Below, piece by piece: positions 36,093 through 44,746 of a stretch of 64,000 nucleotides of DNA. Numbering within the stretch: the stretch's first letter is position 1; each line of letters starts with the position of its first letter. The notes beneath the pieces were generated by a model. That model was not told the DNA's origin. It was given only the letters and a program-made list of their open reading frames with translations, and made no database searches. A program made the translations under genes and the position numbers. Location: assembly GCF_021391395.1 (NCBI RefSeq), contig NZ_CP090059.1, forward strand, positions 558,001 to 622,000. The letters run 5' to 3'. Origin of the DNA: Sphingomonas cannabina (GTDB taxonomy: Bacteria; Pseudomonadota; Alphaproteobacteria; Sphingomonadales; Sphingomonadaceae).

Positions 36093-38561
36093 ATGGCATC
36101 GTTCGCGCGCTCCCCGATCACGGCGGTGCTGGGCCCGACCAACACCGGCAAGACCCATCTCGCGGTAGAGCGGATGTGCGGTCATTCCTCCGGCATGATC
36201 GGCTTCCCGCTGCGTCTGCTCGCGCGCGAGGTCTATGACCGCGTCGTCAGGCTCAAGGGCAACCATCAGGTCGCCCTGATCACCGGCGAGGAGCGGATCG
36301 TCCCGCCCGGCGCGCGCTGGTTCCTCTGCACGGCTGAATCGATGCCGCTCGATCGGGAGGTCGGGTTCGTTGCCTTGGACGAGGCGCAGCTCGGTGCCGA
36401 TCCCGAGCGCGGTCATGTCTTCACCGACCGCATCCTGCGCGTCAGCGGCCGCGACGAAACCATGATCCTCGGCTCCGAGACGCTGAAGCCGATGTTGCGC
36501 AGCCTCGTCCCCGAGGCCGAGGTGATCGAGCGTCCGCGTTTCTCGACGCTGAGCTATGCCGGCGCGAAAAAGCTCTCGCGCCTGCCAAAACGCTCGGCGA
36601 TCGTCGCGTTCAGTGCGGAGGAGGTCTATGCCGTCGCCGAGGCGCTCCGCCGTCTGCGCGGCGGCGCCGCGGTGGTGATGGGGGCGCTCAGTCCTCGCAC
36701 CCGCAATGCCCAGGTCGCGATGTTCCAGGCCGGCGAGGTCGACTATCTCGTCGCCACCGATGCGATCGGCATGGGCCTCAACATGGATGTGGCGCATGTC
36801 GCCTTCGCCTCGCTGAGCAAGTTCGACGGCCGTCGGCAGCGCCGCCTCACGGTTTCGGAAATGGCGCAGATCGCCGGCCGCGCCGGGCGCCATCAGCGCG
36901 ACGGCACCTTCGGCGCGCTGCACGAGGAGGGGCCCGGTGCCTTCACCCCCGAGGAGGTCCGGGCGATCGAGGAGCATCGCTTCCCGCCGCTCGACTTCCT
37001 CTACTGGCGCGAGGGGGAGCCCGACCTCTCCAGCGTCGACGCGCTGATCGCCGGCCTGGAGGCGAAGCCGGACCGGCCGGGCCTGCGTCCCGCGCCCGAA
37101 GCGGTCGACCTTGCGGTGCTGAAGCGTCTTGCCGACGAACCGTGGGTCCGCGAGCGCGGCCGAGTCGACCGATTATGGGCGGCGTGCGGCCTGCCCGATT
37201 TCCGCAAGCTCGGACCCGAGCCGCACAGCCGCTTCGTCGGCCGCATCTTCCAGCACCTGACCGAGGGCGACGGCCATGTCCCGCACCGCTGGTTCGCCGA
37301 AGAGATCGCACGGCTCGACAATGTCGCGGGTGATGTCGAGACGATCGCGGCGCGCATCGCCGCCGCGCGCAGCTGGGCCTATATCGCCCACCGCGCCGAC
37401 TGGCTCGCCGAGCCGCTCCACTGGCAGGAGCGCGCGCAGGCGCTCGAGACGAGGCTGTCGGATGCCCTCCACGACCGACTGACCCAGCGCTTCGTCGACA
37501 AGCGCACCACCGCGCTGCTGCGCTCGATCGGCGCCGACGCCAGCGCCCTGCCGGTGACGATCGGGCCGGAAGGCGAGGTGCTGGTCGAGGACCATCCGAT
37601 CGGCCGGTTGGAGGGCTTCCGCTTCACTGTCGCCGCCGACGCGCGGGCGACCGACAAGCGCATCCTGCTCGCCGCGGCCGAGAAGCGGCTGGGCGGCGAG
37701 CTTGCCAAGCGCGGCCGGGCGCTGGCCGAGGTATCCGATGCGGCGCTCGCGCTCGAAGGGACAGCGCTTCTGTGGAACGGGAACGAGGTGGCGCGGCTCA
37801 CCGCCGGTCCTGAGCTCACGCGCCCGCGCATCCGGCTCGACCGCGCGCTCGACAGGCTCGACAAGCCCGCTCGCGAAGCCGTGGCGGCGCGGCTGGCGCA
37901 ATGGGTGGAATCGGAGACACGACGTCTGACACCGGCGCTCGCCCGGCTCGACCGGCTGGTGCGCGATCCTGATGCGCCCGGCGCGCTGCGCGCCACCGCC
38001 GCCGCGCTTGCCGATGCCGGCGGACTCGCCGAGCGCACCGCCGTGCCCGATGTCGAGGCGCTGGACCCGATCGCACGCAAGTTCCTGCGCAAGCTCGGCA
38101 TCACCGTCGGCACGCTCGACCTGTTCGACCCGCGCCTGCTCAAGCCGACCGCGGCGGCGTGGCGCGCGGCGCTGCTCGGTGCGCGCGATGTTGCGGTGAC
38201 GTTGCCGCCGCCGGGCGCGAGCGTCGCCAGGGGAGGCACGCCGCTCGCCGGCTTCCGCCGTGTTGGCAGCCAGCAGGTCCGTGTCGACCTGGTCGAGCGG
38301 CTCGCCCGCGCCGCGCACGACGCGCGCGCCGGCCGCAAGCCCTTCGTCCCCGATCCCGCGCTCGCCACATCGATCGGCGTCACGCCGGATACGCTCGCCA
38401 AGCTGATGGCACGCCTCGGCTTCCGGAGCGTCGCGAACGGGGAAGGGCCACCGCAATGGGCCTGGCGCGGCCGTCCGCAGCCCCGCCCGAAGGTGGATGC
38501 GCCGTCCCGCCGCAGCAACGCCTTCGCCGCGCTGGCCGATCTGGATCTCGGCCATGGCTGA
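36093..38561 (+). CDS. SUV3-type DExH RNA helicase
   Basis: This 822-residue protein has motif I GPTNTGKTHLAVERM at the N-terminus, motif II as DEAQ in FVALDEAQLGAD, motif III LGSETL, motif VI QIAGRAGRHQRDG, and an extended C-terminal region. The GPTNTGKT/DEAQ pattern is that of SUV3/SUPV3L1, an RNA helicase partner of RNA degradation enzymes in mitochondria. Alphaproteobacterial homologs are common. The stop overlaps the next gene (S4 protein) by 8 bases, so they are coupled. Confidence 0.92.
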   Translation: MASFARSPITAVLGPTNTGKTHLAVERMCGHSSGMIGFPLRLLAREVYDRVVRLKGNHQVALITGEERIVPPGARWFLCTAESMPLDREVGFVALDEAQLGADPERGHVFTDRILRVSGRDETMILGSETLKPMLRSLVPEAEVIERPRFSTLSYAGAKKLSRLPKRSAIVAFSAEEVYAVAEALRRLRGGAAVVMGALSPRTRNAQVAMFQAGEVDYLVATDAIGMGLNMDVAHVAFASLSKFDGRRQRRLTVSEMAQIAGRAGRHQRDGTFGALHEEGPGAFTPEEVRAIEEHRFPPLDFLYWREGEPDLSSVDALIAGLEAKPDRPGLRPAPEAVDLAVLKRLADEPWVRERGRVDRLWAACGLPDFRKLGPEPHSRFVGRIFQHLTEGDGHVPHRWFAEEIARLDNVAGDVETIAARIAAARSWAYIAHRADWLAEPLHWQERAQALETRLSDALHDRLTQRFVDKRTTALLRSIGADASALPVTIGPEGEVLVEDHPIGRLEGFRFTVAADARATDKRILLAAAEKRLGGELAKRGRALAEVSDAALALEGTALLWNGNEVARLTAGPELTRPRIRLDRALDRLDKPAREAVAARLAQWVESETRRLTPALARLDRLVRDPDAPGALRATAAALADAGGLAERTAVPDVEALDPIARKFLRKLGITVGTLDLFDPRLLKPTAAAWRAALLGARDVAVTLPPPGASVARGGTPLAGFRRVGSQQVRVDLVERLARAAHDARAGRKPFVPDPALATSIGVTPDTLAKLMARLGFRSVANGEGPPQWAWRGRPQPRPKVDAPSRRSNAFAALADLDLGHG

Positions 38562-38853
38562 GCCGGCGTCGACGATGCGGCTCGATAAATATCTCTGGTT
38601 CGCGCGCCTCGCGAAGACGCGGAGCTTCGCCCAGGAGGTGGCCGAGGCGCGGCACCTTCGCATCGACGAGCGCGTTGTGGAGAAGGCGGCGGCGCCGGTC
38701 CGCGTCGGCAATGTGCTGACCTTTCCGCTCCACGGTCGCGTCCGCGTGATCCGGATCGAGGCGCTGCCGGCACGCCGCGGTCCGGCGAGCGAAGCAAGAG
38801 GCTGCTACACCGACCTAGCTGAGAACGTCTCGCAGCAAGCCGCCGCCGATTGA
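38554..38853 (+). CDS. S4 domain RNA-binding protein (Hsp15-like)
   Basis: This is a 99-residue protein starting at ATG 38554, overlapping the helicase end, or 92 residues from ATG 38575. The S4 fold is clear: MRLDKYLWFARLAKTRSFAQ, VAEARHLRIDERVVEKAAAPV, VGNVLTFPLHGRVRVIRIEA. Hsp15 binds 50S subunits carrying a stalled nascent chain; other S4 proteins act on rRNA. Coupling to an RNA helicase suggests an RNA-processing unit. Confidence 0.92.
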   Translation: MAEPASTMRLDKYLWFARLAKTRSFAQEVAEARHLRIDERVVEKAAAPVRVGNVLTFPLHGRVRVIRIEALPARRGPASEARGCYTDLAENVSQQAAAD

Positions 38854-38904
38854 CGACGCAATCCCGCTTGCATAGCGAGGGCGCCGTTCGAAGGAGTTGA
38901 TGGA

Positions 38905-39246
38905 ATGACCTACGTCGTCACCGATGCCTGCATCCGCTGCAAGTACATGGACTGCGTCGAGGTCTGTCCCGTCGACTGCTTCTACGAGGGCGAGAACATG
39001 CTCGTCATCAACCCCAACGAATGCATCGACTGCGGCGTGTGCGAGCCCGAATGCCCGGCCGAGGCGATCCTGCCCGACACCGAGAGCGGCCTCGAGCAAT
39101 GGCTGGAGCTGAACAGCACCTTCTCCGCGCAGTGGCCGAACGTCACCCGCAAGGGCGACCAGACCCCCGCCGACGCCGACGAGCACAAGGGCGAGACCGG
39201 CAAGTACGACAAATATTTCTCGCCCGAGCCCGGCCAGGGCGACTGA
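38905..39246 (+). CDS. fdxA: 7Fe ferredoxin FdxA
   Basis: This 113-residue protein has two cluster-binding segments: [19 protein letters not shown] (a 3Fe-type site, with the spaced Cys giving a [3Fe-4S] cluster) and [16 protein letters not shown] (a [4Fe-4S] site). This is the FdxA pattern of alphaproteobacteria, which ends with a long C-terminal extension. It is a soluble electron carrier. A perfect hairpin without a T-tract follows at 39264-39287. Confidence 0.95.
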   Translation: MTYVVTDACIRCKYMDCVEVCPVDCFYEGENMLVINPNECIDCGVCEPECPAEAILPDTESGLEQWLELNSTFSAQWPNVTRKGDQTPADADEHKGETGKYDKYFSPEPGQGD

Positions 39247-39263
39247 GGATTCCCGGCGCCGCC

Positions 39264-39287
39264 GAAATGCGCCGTAAGGCGCATTTC
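39264..39287. other. GAAATGCGCC-GTAA-GGCGCATTTC hairpin after fdxA
   Basis: A perfect 10-base stem with a GTAA loop, 17 bases after the fdxA stop and with no T-tract. It has the same design as the hairpin GAAATGTGCC-CAGC-GGCACATTTC at 19751-19774, with the C-G to T-A change on both sides of the stem keeping pairing. It probably stabilises or ends the fdxA transcript. Confidence 0.6.
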
Positions 39288-39577
39288 CAAACGGCAAACA
39301 CCATAGATTCGCTTGCTATCGATCGCAGCTTCCGCCCGGAAGCCTTGGAATCGGCCCGATTCGACGCAAATCTGTCACGAACTGCACGTCGAATGTGACA
39401 GCGGGCTGGTAATTTTATTGCGAGCATGTTAAATAGGAGTCGACGGAGACGATTGGATTCGCTCTTCGCCCGGAGACGTAAGAACACCCGCCCCGACCCA
39501 GCGCCGTTCGTTTCGCTCCCGCGAGGCGTACGGCTTTCGATTACTCGGGGCATGTACCACGGAAAGGCTTCTCAGCA
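39288..39577. other. leader/promoter region of carD
   Basis: This stretch completes the 331-base gap between fdxA and carD and carries no gene. A weak inverted repeat TGTCAC...GTGACA (39373-39378, 39395-39400, 16-base spacer) lies upstream of an AT-rich block TAATTTTATTGCGAGC (39410-39425) and TTAAAT (39429-39434), a likely place for the carD promoter. I cannot place -35 and -10 boxes with confidence. Confidence 0.4.
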
Positions 39578-40111
39578 ATGGCTGCAAAGGCGCTGTCCTT
39601 CGACGTCGGCGATTATGTCGTTTACCCCAAGCACGGTGTCGGCCGTGTCATCGAGCTCCAGAAGCAGGAAATCGCGGGCACCAGCCTCGAACTCTATGTG
39701 CTGCGTTTCGAGAAGGAGCGCATGACGCTCCGTGTTCCGACCAACAAGGCCGAGAGCGTCGGCATGCGCAAGCTGTCCTCGGACAAGACGCTCAAGGAAG
39801 CGCTCGAGACGCTGAAGGGCAAGCCCAAGGTCAAGCGCACCATGTGGTCGCGCCGCGCGCAGGAATATGAGGCGAAGATCAACTCGGGCGACCTGGTGTC
39901 GATCGCCGAGGTGGTCCGCGACCTGTTCCGGCCCGACGACCAGCCCGAGCAGAGCTATTCTGAGCGCCAGATCTTCGAGGCGGCGGCCTCGCGCCTCGCC
40001 CGCGAGCTCGCGGCGATGGAGCAGGTCGACGAGCCCAAGGCGCTCGAGAAGATCCTCGAGATCCTGCGCAAGGCCGCACCGGCTCATGCCAAGGACAAGG
40101 CGGTCGCCTGA
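39578..40111 (+). CDS. carD: CarD family transcriptional regulator
   Basis: This 177-residue protein starts with the CarD/CdnL RNA-polymerase interaction domain: FDVGDYVVYPKHGVGRVIEL and KQEIAGTSLELYVLRFEKER, followed by a helical DNA-binding C-terminus (MWSRRAQEYEAKINSGD, EVVRDLFR). CarD stabilises open complexes at rRNA and other promoters. The length is typical. A strong intrinsic terminator at 40138-40172 ends the unit. Confidence 0.95.
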   Translation: MAAKALSFDVGDYVVYPKHGVGRVIELQKQEIAGTSLELYVLRFEKERMTLRVPTNKAESVGMRKLSSDKTLKEALETLKGKPKVKRTMWSRRAQEYEAKINSGDLVSIAEVVRDLFRPDDQPEQSYSERQIFEAAASRLARELAAMEQVDEPKALEKILEILRKAAPAHAKDKAVA

Positions 40112-40137
40112 ACGGCGGGCATCTGAATGAAACAGCG

Positions 40138-40172
40138 AAGGGGCGGCCGGCAACGGCCGCCCCTTTTCGTTT
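40138..40172 (+). terminator. intrinsic terminator after carD
   Basis: AAGGGGCGGCCG (40138-40149), loop GCAA, CGGCCGCCCCTT (40154-40165), then TTCGTTT. A perfect 12-base GC-rich stem with a T-rich tail 26 bases after the carD stop. Confidence 0.9.
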
Positions 40173-40229
40173 GCACTTGTAGTCGAACGCGTGTATTACT
40201 GTAGCAATACACAATCGGGAGACGGGTCG

Positions 40230-40970
40230 ATGCGCAAGGTGATGATCGTACTGGCGGCGCTGCCGCTCGCGGCGTGCGGGTCGGTGGCGATGGGCAACGA
40301 CAGCGGCAGCAAGGTGAGCGCCAGCGGTTCGGGCGCCTCGCGCAGCTTCCAGGTCGCCGGCTTCGACCATGTCGACCTGCGCGGCTTCGACGACGTCGAC
40401 GTCAAGGTCGGCCCTGCCTTCTCGGTCCGCGCCGAGGGGCCGATCGAGGAACTCGACAAGCTCGACATCCGCAAGGACGGCACCACGCTCAAGGTCGGCC
40501 GCGTCAACCAGAACGGCTTCAACTGGGGCGACCACCACGGCAAGGGCGTCAGGGTCTATGTCACCATGCCGGCGATGAAGGGCGCCAGCGTCGCCGGATC
40601 GGGCGACATGACCGTCGATCGCGTCGCCGGGGGCGACTTCGACGGATCGATCGCGGGCTCGGGCAATCTCACCATCGGGGAGCTCGGGGTGAACACCGCC
40701 GACCTCTCCATCGCGGGCTCGGGCGACCTCAAGGCCAGCGGCCAGGCCGCCCGCATGAAGGTGTCGATCGCCGGGTCGGGCGACGTCGATGCGCCGGGCC
40801 TCAAGGCCTCGACCGCCGACGTGTCGATCGCCGGCTCCGGCGGCGTCCATGCCAACATCAGCGGCCAGGCCGAGGTATCGCTGATGGGCTCGGGCGACGT
40901 CGATCTGGGACCGAACGCCCATTGCAGCACCAGCAAGATGGGCTCGGGCGAGGTCCGCTGCGGCAGCTGA
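40230..40970 (+). CDS. DUF2807 (head GIN domain) lipoprotein
   Basis: This 246-residue protein starts at ATG 40230 behind GGGAGA. A signal peptide with lipobox LPLAAC (Cys about residue 15) is followed by DUF2807: FQVAGFDHVDLRGFDDVDVK, then repeated SIAGSGDL/SVAGSGDM blocks about 20 residues apart (six or more copies), giving a beta-helix-like ladder. Domain members are called putative autotransporter adhesin heads, but the function is not proven. A paralogous domain is encoded directly downstream. Confidence 0.9.
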   Translation: MRKVMIVLAALPLAACGSVAMGNDSGSKVSASGSGASRSFQVAGFDHVDLRGFDDVDVKVGPAFSVRAEGPIEELDKLDIRKDGTTLKVGRVNQNGFNWGDHHGKGVRVYVTMPAMKGASVAGSGDMTVDRVAGGDFDGSIAGSGNLTIGELGVNTADLSIAGSGDLKASGQAARMKVSIAGSGDVDAPGLKASTADVSIAGSGGVHANISGQAEVSLMGSGDVDLGPNAHCSTSKMGSGEVRCGS

Positions 40971-41012
40971 CGCGGCTTGCCTGAGACCGTGCGGGGTGCG
41001 AAGCCTGCGGCC

Positions 41013-41708
41013 ATGATCCGGTTCGCACCCCTGGCGCTTCTGCTGGTCACCGCGCCGGCGGCTGCCGACGAACGCAGCTTCATGCTCTCCGGCTTCGAGC
41101 GCATCCGCGTCGAAGGGCCGTTTGAGGTCGAGGTGACCACCGGCCGTAGCGCCGCGGCGCACGCGGAGGGCGATCGGCGCGCGCTCGAAGGAGTCCGGGT
41201 CGAGGTCGAGGGCACCACGTTGGTGGTGTCGTCCAACGTCAACAGCTGGGGCGGCTATCCCGGTGCGACCCGGTCCGTGCCGAAGGTGATCGCGACGGTG
41301 CCGATGCTCCGCGCCGCCGCGGTAACCGGCGGCGGGCAGTTGACCGTGACGAGCATGTCGGGCCAGCGCGTCGCCCTCTCGCTGACCGGCGCAGGCACGA
41401 TCCGCGTCGGCGCGATCGACGCCGACCAGCTCAGCGCCAGCCTGATCGGCACCGGCGCACTCGTCCTCGCCGGCAAGGCTCGCGACGCGCGTTTCCAGAC
41501 CAACGGCGCCGGCACCATCGATGCCGAGGGCCTCAGCGCCGGCACGCTCACCGTCGCCGCCCAGAGCGCGGGCGATTCGAGCTTCACCGCGCGCAACACC
41601 GCCACCATCGCCGCGCTGGGTAACGGCACCATCCGGGTGAATGGCCCCGCCACCTGCAGCGTCACCGGCAGTGCACCTGTGCTCTGCGGCAACCGGCCGG
41701 CGCGCTGA
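41013..41708 (+). CDS. DUF2807 domain secreted protein
   Basis: This 231-residue protein starts at ATG 41013. It has a signal peptide (cut near PAAADE, about residue 18) and no lipobox. The domain begins FMLSGFERIRVEGPFEVEVT and continues with shorter ladder units (VTGGGQLTVTSMSG, LTGAGTIRVGAID, LIGTGALVLAG), then a disulfide-capable NGPATCSVTGSAPVLCG end. It is a more diverged partner of the lipoprotein upstream, 42 bases away, and probably co-transcribed. Confidence 0.85.
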   Translation: MIRFAPLALLLVTAPAAADERSFMLSGFERIRVEGPFEVEVTTGRSAAAHAEGDRRALEGVRVEVEGTTLVVSSNVNSWGGYPGATRSVPKVIATVPMLRAAAVTGGGQLTVTSMSGQRVALSLTGAGTIRVGAIDADQLSASLIGTGALVLAGKARDARFQTNGAGTIDAEGLSAGTLTVAAQSAGDSSFTARNTATIAALGNGTIRVNGPATCSVTGSAPVLCGNRPAR

Positions 41709-41721
41709 GGCGTTGAAAAGA

Positions 41722-41890
41722 GGGTTCACGCAGAGGCGCAGAGGACGCAGAGGTGTCTCGCCTGTAGCCCTCGTCTCGCGTCAGCGAGACCTTTCAACCT
41801 GTGGCAAGCGCCAACCATGAAGGCCGCTGGCGCGGCTGAGCGTGCGGCAGGCGACGTATCTCCGCGTCCTCTGCGCCTCTGCGTGAACCC
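41722..41890. repeat. perfect 27-base inverted repeat, CACGCAGAGGCGCAGAGG family
   Basis: Arms at 41722-41748 and 41864-41890 are identical inverted copies, all 27 positions pairing. A loop of 115 bases contains a smaller hairpin GTCTCGC-GTCA-GCGAGAC. The arms have a 9-base periodic GCAGAGGAC/GCAGAGGCG pattern. With the flanks this accounts for the 311-base gap 41709-42019 between the DUF2807 gene and creD; I see no gene in it. Confidence 0.9.
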
Positions 41891-42019
41891 ATTTCTCCGC
41901 CCCAAGCCGAACGTCGCCCGGCAAACCCCGTGTTCACTGCTCAACTCACCGCATCCGGGTTGACCCTCGCAACGACTCATCTATGGAAATGCACGCTTCG
42001 TCGACAGGAAATGCCCGCA

Positions 42020-43408
42020 ATGGCCTTCACCGACCGCGCCGAGCGCAGCCCTGGTGCCAAGCTCGCCTTCGCCATCCTCGTCGCGGCGCTGCTCGCGGTC
42101 CCGCTCTTCACCGTCTATCTGCTGGTCTACGACCGCGAGTCGCAGTCGCGCACCGCGACCGCCTCGATCGCGGAGGGCTGGGGCGGGCCGCAGACGATCG
42201 CAGGGCCGGTGCTGGTCATCCCCTATCAGACCGACGCCACCGAGACGGTGACCGAAGGCGGTCGCCAGGTCACCCGCGTCAACCGCGTGTGGCGTGAGCT
42301 CGAGATCGCGCCCGACGTCGCCGACCTCAAGTCCTCGCTGGCCCCCGAGCGGCGCAAGCGCTCGATCTACGAGGTGGTGGTCTATTCGGCGCGCAACGAG
42401 GGCAGCGCGCGCTTTGCCCTGCCGGCCGATCTCGCCCGCTATGGCGTCAGCGCCGACACGCTCGCCTATGACCGCGCCGAGCTGCGCTTCGGCCTCAGTG
42501 ACGCCCGCGGCCTCTACGGCCCGCCGCCGAGCGTGACGGTTGACGGACAGACGCGCGCGCTCCAGCCCGGCAAGGGGCCGCGCGAGACCGGCGGCTCGGG
42601 CTTCTTCGCCCCCATCGACGCCAGCGCGATCCGCGGCCGTCCGCTCGTGACGCAATTCGCCTTCGATTTCCGCGGCAACGGCAGCCTCACCCTGTCGCCG
42701 CGTGCCGGCGACACGCGTTGGCGGGTGACCTCGCCGTGGCAGCATCCGAGCTTCCAGGGCGGCTTCCTGCCGACCGGCCACAGCCTCACCAAGGACGGAT
42801 TCGCCGCCAGCTGGCGCGTCGGCAACCTCGCGCTGGGAACCGCGCTGGTCGGCACCAATGCCCCGGCGGAGCCCAGCCAGGCGCGCGAGACCTATGACGT
42901 CGGCAATGTCGCCGGCGACCATCAGGCCAGCGTCACGCTGATCACCCCGGTCGACCTCTATTCCCAGGTCAACCGCAGCGTGAAATACGGCTTCCTGTTC
43001 ATCGGCTTCACCTTCATGGCCTTCCTGTTGTTCGACGTGGTCGGCGGGGTGCGCGTGTCGGCAGCCGAATATCTGCTGGTCGGCGCGGGGCTGGTGCTGT
43101 TCTTCGTCATGCTGCTCGCCTTCGCCGAGGTGATCGGCTTCACGCCGGCCTATCTGCTCGCCGCCGCCATGATCATCGGCCTCTTGACCGCCTATTCGGC
43201 CGCGGTGCTGAAAAGCCGCCGCCGCGCGGGCTTCATCGCCGGCCTGCTGGTGGCGCTCTATGCCGTGCTCTATGTGCTCTTGAGCCTCGAAGCCTATTCG
43301 CTGCTGATCGGATCGCTTCTCCTGTTTGCGGCGTTGGCCTCGATCATGTACCTGACCCGCAATCTCGAGTGGGGCGCCCGTCCGGGTGCCCCGGAATCAG
43401 CGGCGTAA
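42020..43408 (+). CDS. CreD family inner-membrane protein
   Basis: This 462-residue protein starts at ATG 42020 (AGGA ten bases upstream; an ATG at 42011 is too close to it). It has an N-terminal membrane helix, a large periplasmic domain with GGPQTIAGPVLVIPYQTD and FFAPIDASAIRGRPLV, and five to six C-terminal helices including YGFLFIGFTFMAFLLFDVVG and YLLVGAGLVLFFVMLLA. This is the CreD pattern; E. coli CreD belongs to the CreBC regulon. No CreBC genes are near. sdhB follows. Confidence 0.92.
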   Translation: MAFTDRAERSPGAKLAFAILVAALLAVPLFTVYLLVYDRESQSRTATASIAEGWGGPQTIAGPVLVIPYQTDATETVTEGGRQVTRVNRVWRELEIAPDVADLKSSLAPERRKRSIYEVVVYSARNEGSARFALPADLARYGVSADTLAYDRAELRFGLSDARGLYGPPPSVTVDGQTRALQPGKGPRETGGSGFFAPIDASAIRGRPLVTQFAFDFRGNGSLTLSPRAGDTRWRVTSPWQHPSFQGGFLPTGHSLTKDGFAASWRVGNLALGTALVGTNAPAEPSQARETYDVGNVAGDHQASVTLITPVDLYSQVNRSVKYGFLFIGFTFMAFLLFDVVGGVRVSAAEYLLVGAGLVLFFVMLLAFAEVIGFTPAYLLAAAMIIGLLTAYSAAVLKSRRRAGFIAGLLVALYAVLYVLLSLEAYSLLIGSLLLFAALASIMYLTRNLEWGARPGAPESAA

Positions 43409-43417
43409 GGACGTTCG

Positions 43418-44200
43418 ATGGCGCAGTTCACGCTCCCCACGAATTCGACGATCAAGAAGGGCAAGGAGCACAAGGCCGCGCCCGAGGCCAAGCGGGTGAA
43501 GCGCTTCAAGATCTACCGCTACGATCCCGACAGCGGCGAGAATCCGCGCTACGACACGTTCGAGATCGACCTCGACCAGTGCGGCCCGATGGTCCTCGAC
43601 GCGCTGATCAAGATCAAGTCGGAGATCGACCCCAGCCTCACCTTCCGCCGTTCGTGCCGCGAGGGCATCTGCGGCTCGTGCTCGATGAACATGGACGGGC
43701 GCAACGGCCTCGCCTGCACCACCGCGATCGAGGACATCAAGGGCGAGATCCGCATCACCCCGCTGCCGGCGATGGACGTGATCAAGGACCTGGTGCCCGA
43801 CTTCACCCATTTCTACGCGCAGTACGCCTCGATCAAGCCGTGGCTGCAGACGGTCACGCCGCCGCCCGCCGGCAAGGAGCGGCTGCAGTCGCCGGAGGAT
43901 CGCGAGAAGCTCGACGGCCTCTACGAGTGCATCCTGTGCGCCTGCTGCTCGACCTCGTGCCCGAGCTATTGGTGGAACTCCGACCGCTTCCTCGGCCCGG
44001 CGATCCTGCTCCAGGCCTATCGCTGGCTCGCCGACAGCCGCGACGAGATGACCGGCGAGCGCCTCGACGCGCTCGAGGACCCGTTCCGCCTCTACCGCTG
44101 CCACACGATCATGAACTGCGCGAACGTCTGCCCCAAGGGCCTCTCGCCCGCCAAGGCGATCGCCGAGATCAAGAAGATGGAAGCCGAGCGGGTCATCTGA
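43418..44200 (+). CDS. sdhB: succinate dehydrogenase iron-sulfur subunit
   Basis: This 260-residue subunit of respiratory complex II carries a plant-type [2Fe-2S] site ([21 protein letters not shown]), and bacterial ferredoxin sites [16 protein letters not shown] and [15 protein letters not shown] for the [4Fe-4S] and [3Fe-4S] clusters. The length is normal. It lies 9 bases after creD, with no sdhC, sdhD or sdhA in the window, which is unusual: the catalytic and membrane subunits must be upstream elsewhere or absent nearby. A thioesterase gene starts 5 bases after it. Confidence 0.96.
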   Translation: MAQFTLPTNSTIKKGKEHKAAPEAKRVKRFKIYRYDPDSGENPRYDTFEIDLDQCGPMVLDALIKIKSEIDPSLTFRRSCREGICGSCSMNMDGRNGLACTTAIEDIKGEIRITPLPAMDVIKDLVPDFTHFYAQYASIKPWLQTVTPPPAGKERLQSPEDREKLDGLYECILCACCSTSCPSYWWNSDRFLGPAILLQAYRWLADSRDEMTGERLDALEDPFRLYRCHTIMNCANVCPKGLSPAKAIAEIKKMEAERVI

Positions 44201-44205
44201 ACCGC

Positions 44206-44658
44206 GTGAGCGAGCAGCCCCCCTTCTTCAGCTACGAGGACGATCCCGACCAGCCGGGCTGGAAGCTGTGGAAGGCGACCGACCCCACGCGCTTCAACAC
44301 GCTGCTCGGCCCCCTCTCGGTCCGCGTCGACGGCGGAATCGCGCGGGTGCGGATGATGCCCGAGCATCGCCACTCGAACCTGCGCGATCATGTCCATGGC
44401 GGCGCGCTGCTCGGCTTCATCGACGTCGCGATGTTCGCCGGCTGCCGCGGCTTCGGGGTGCTGAATGCGGGCGGCGCGGTGACGCTCGACCTTTCGGCCC
44501 AGTTCATCGGCGGCGCGGCGATCGGTGAGCCGATCGAGGCTCAGGTCGAGCTGCTGCGCGAGACCGGCCGGATGCTGTTCGTCCGCGGCATCATCGTCCA
44601 GGGGAGCGACAAGATCGCCGCCTTCTCGGGCACGCTGAGGAAGAGCACGCCGAAATGA
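44206..44658 (+). CDS. PaaI-type thioesterase
   Basis: This 150-residue hotdog-fold protein starts at GTG 44206, 5 bases after the sdhB stop, so translation is coupled. The hotdog signature is HSNLRDHVHGGALLGFIDVAM, with the conserved HGG and Asp, then LDLSAQFIGGAAIGEPIEAQ. PaaI-like enzymes hydrolyse acyl-CoA; the acyl group is unknown. Longer upstream frames read through sdhB in a different frame and were rejected. Confidence 0.86.
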   Translation: MSEQPPFFSYEDDPDQPGWKLWKATDPTRFNTLLGPLSVRVDGGIARVRMMPEHRHSNLRDHVHGGALLGFIDVAMFAGCRGFGVLNAGGAVTLDLSAQFIGGAAIGEPIEAQVELLRETGRMLFVRGIIVQGSDKIAAFSGTLRKSTPK

Positions 44659-44664
44659 CCACTC

Positions 44665-44733
44665 GTGCCCCGGCGAAGGCCGGGGCCCAGCTCCGACCGG
44701 CCCGCAACTGGGCCCCGGCCTTCGCCGGGGCGC
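44665..44733. repeat. CCCCGGC-GAAG-GCCGGGG palindrome, copy 1
   Basis: Arms at 44665-44692 and 44706-44733 are inverted 28-base copies (two mismatches), separated by 13 bases. It is in the gap between the thioesterase and zapE genes. This is the shortest of four copies (others at 46949, 51397 and 52747). Confidence 0.92.
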
Positions 44734-44746
44734 GGGAGGCGCGCGC

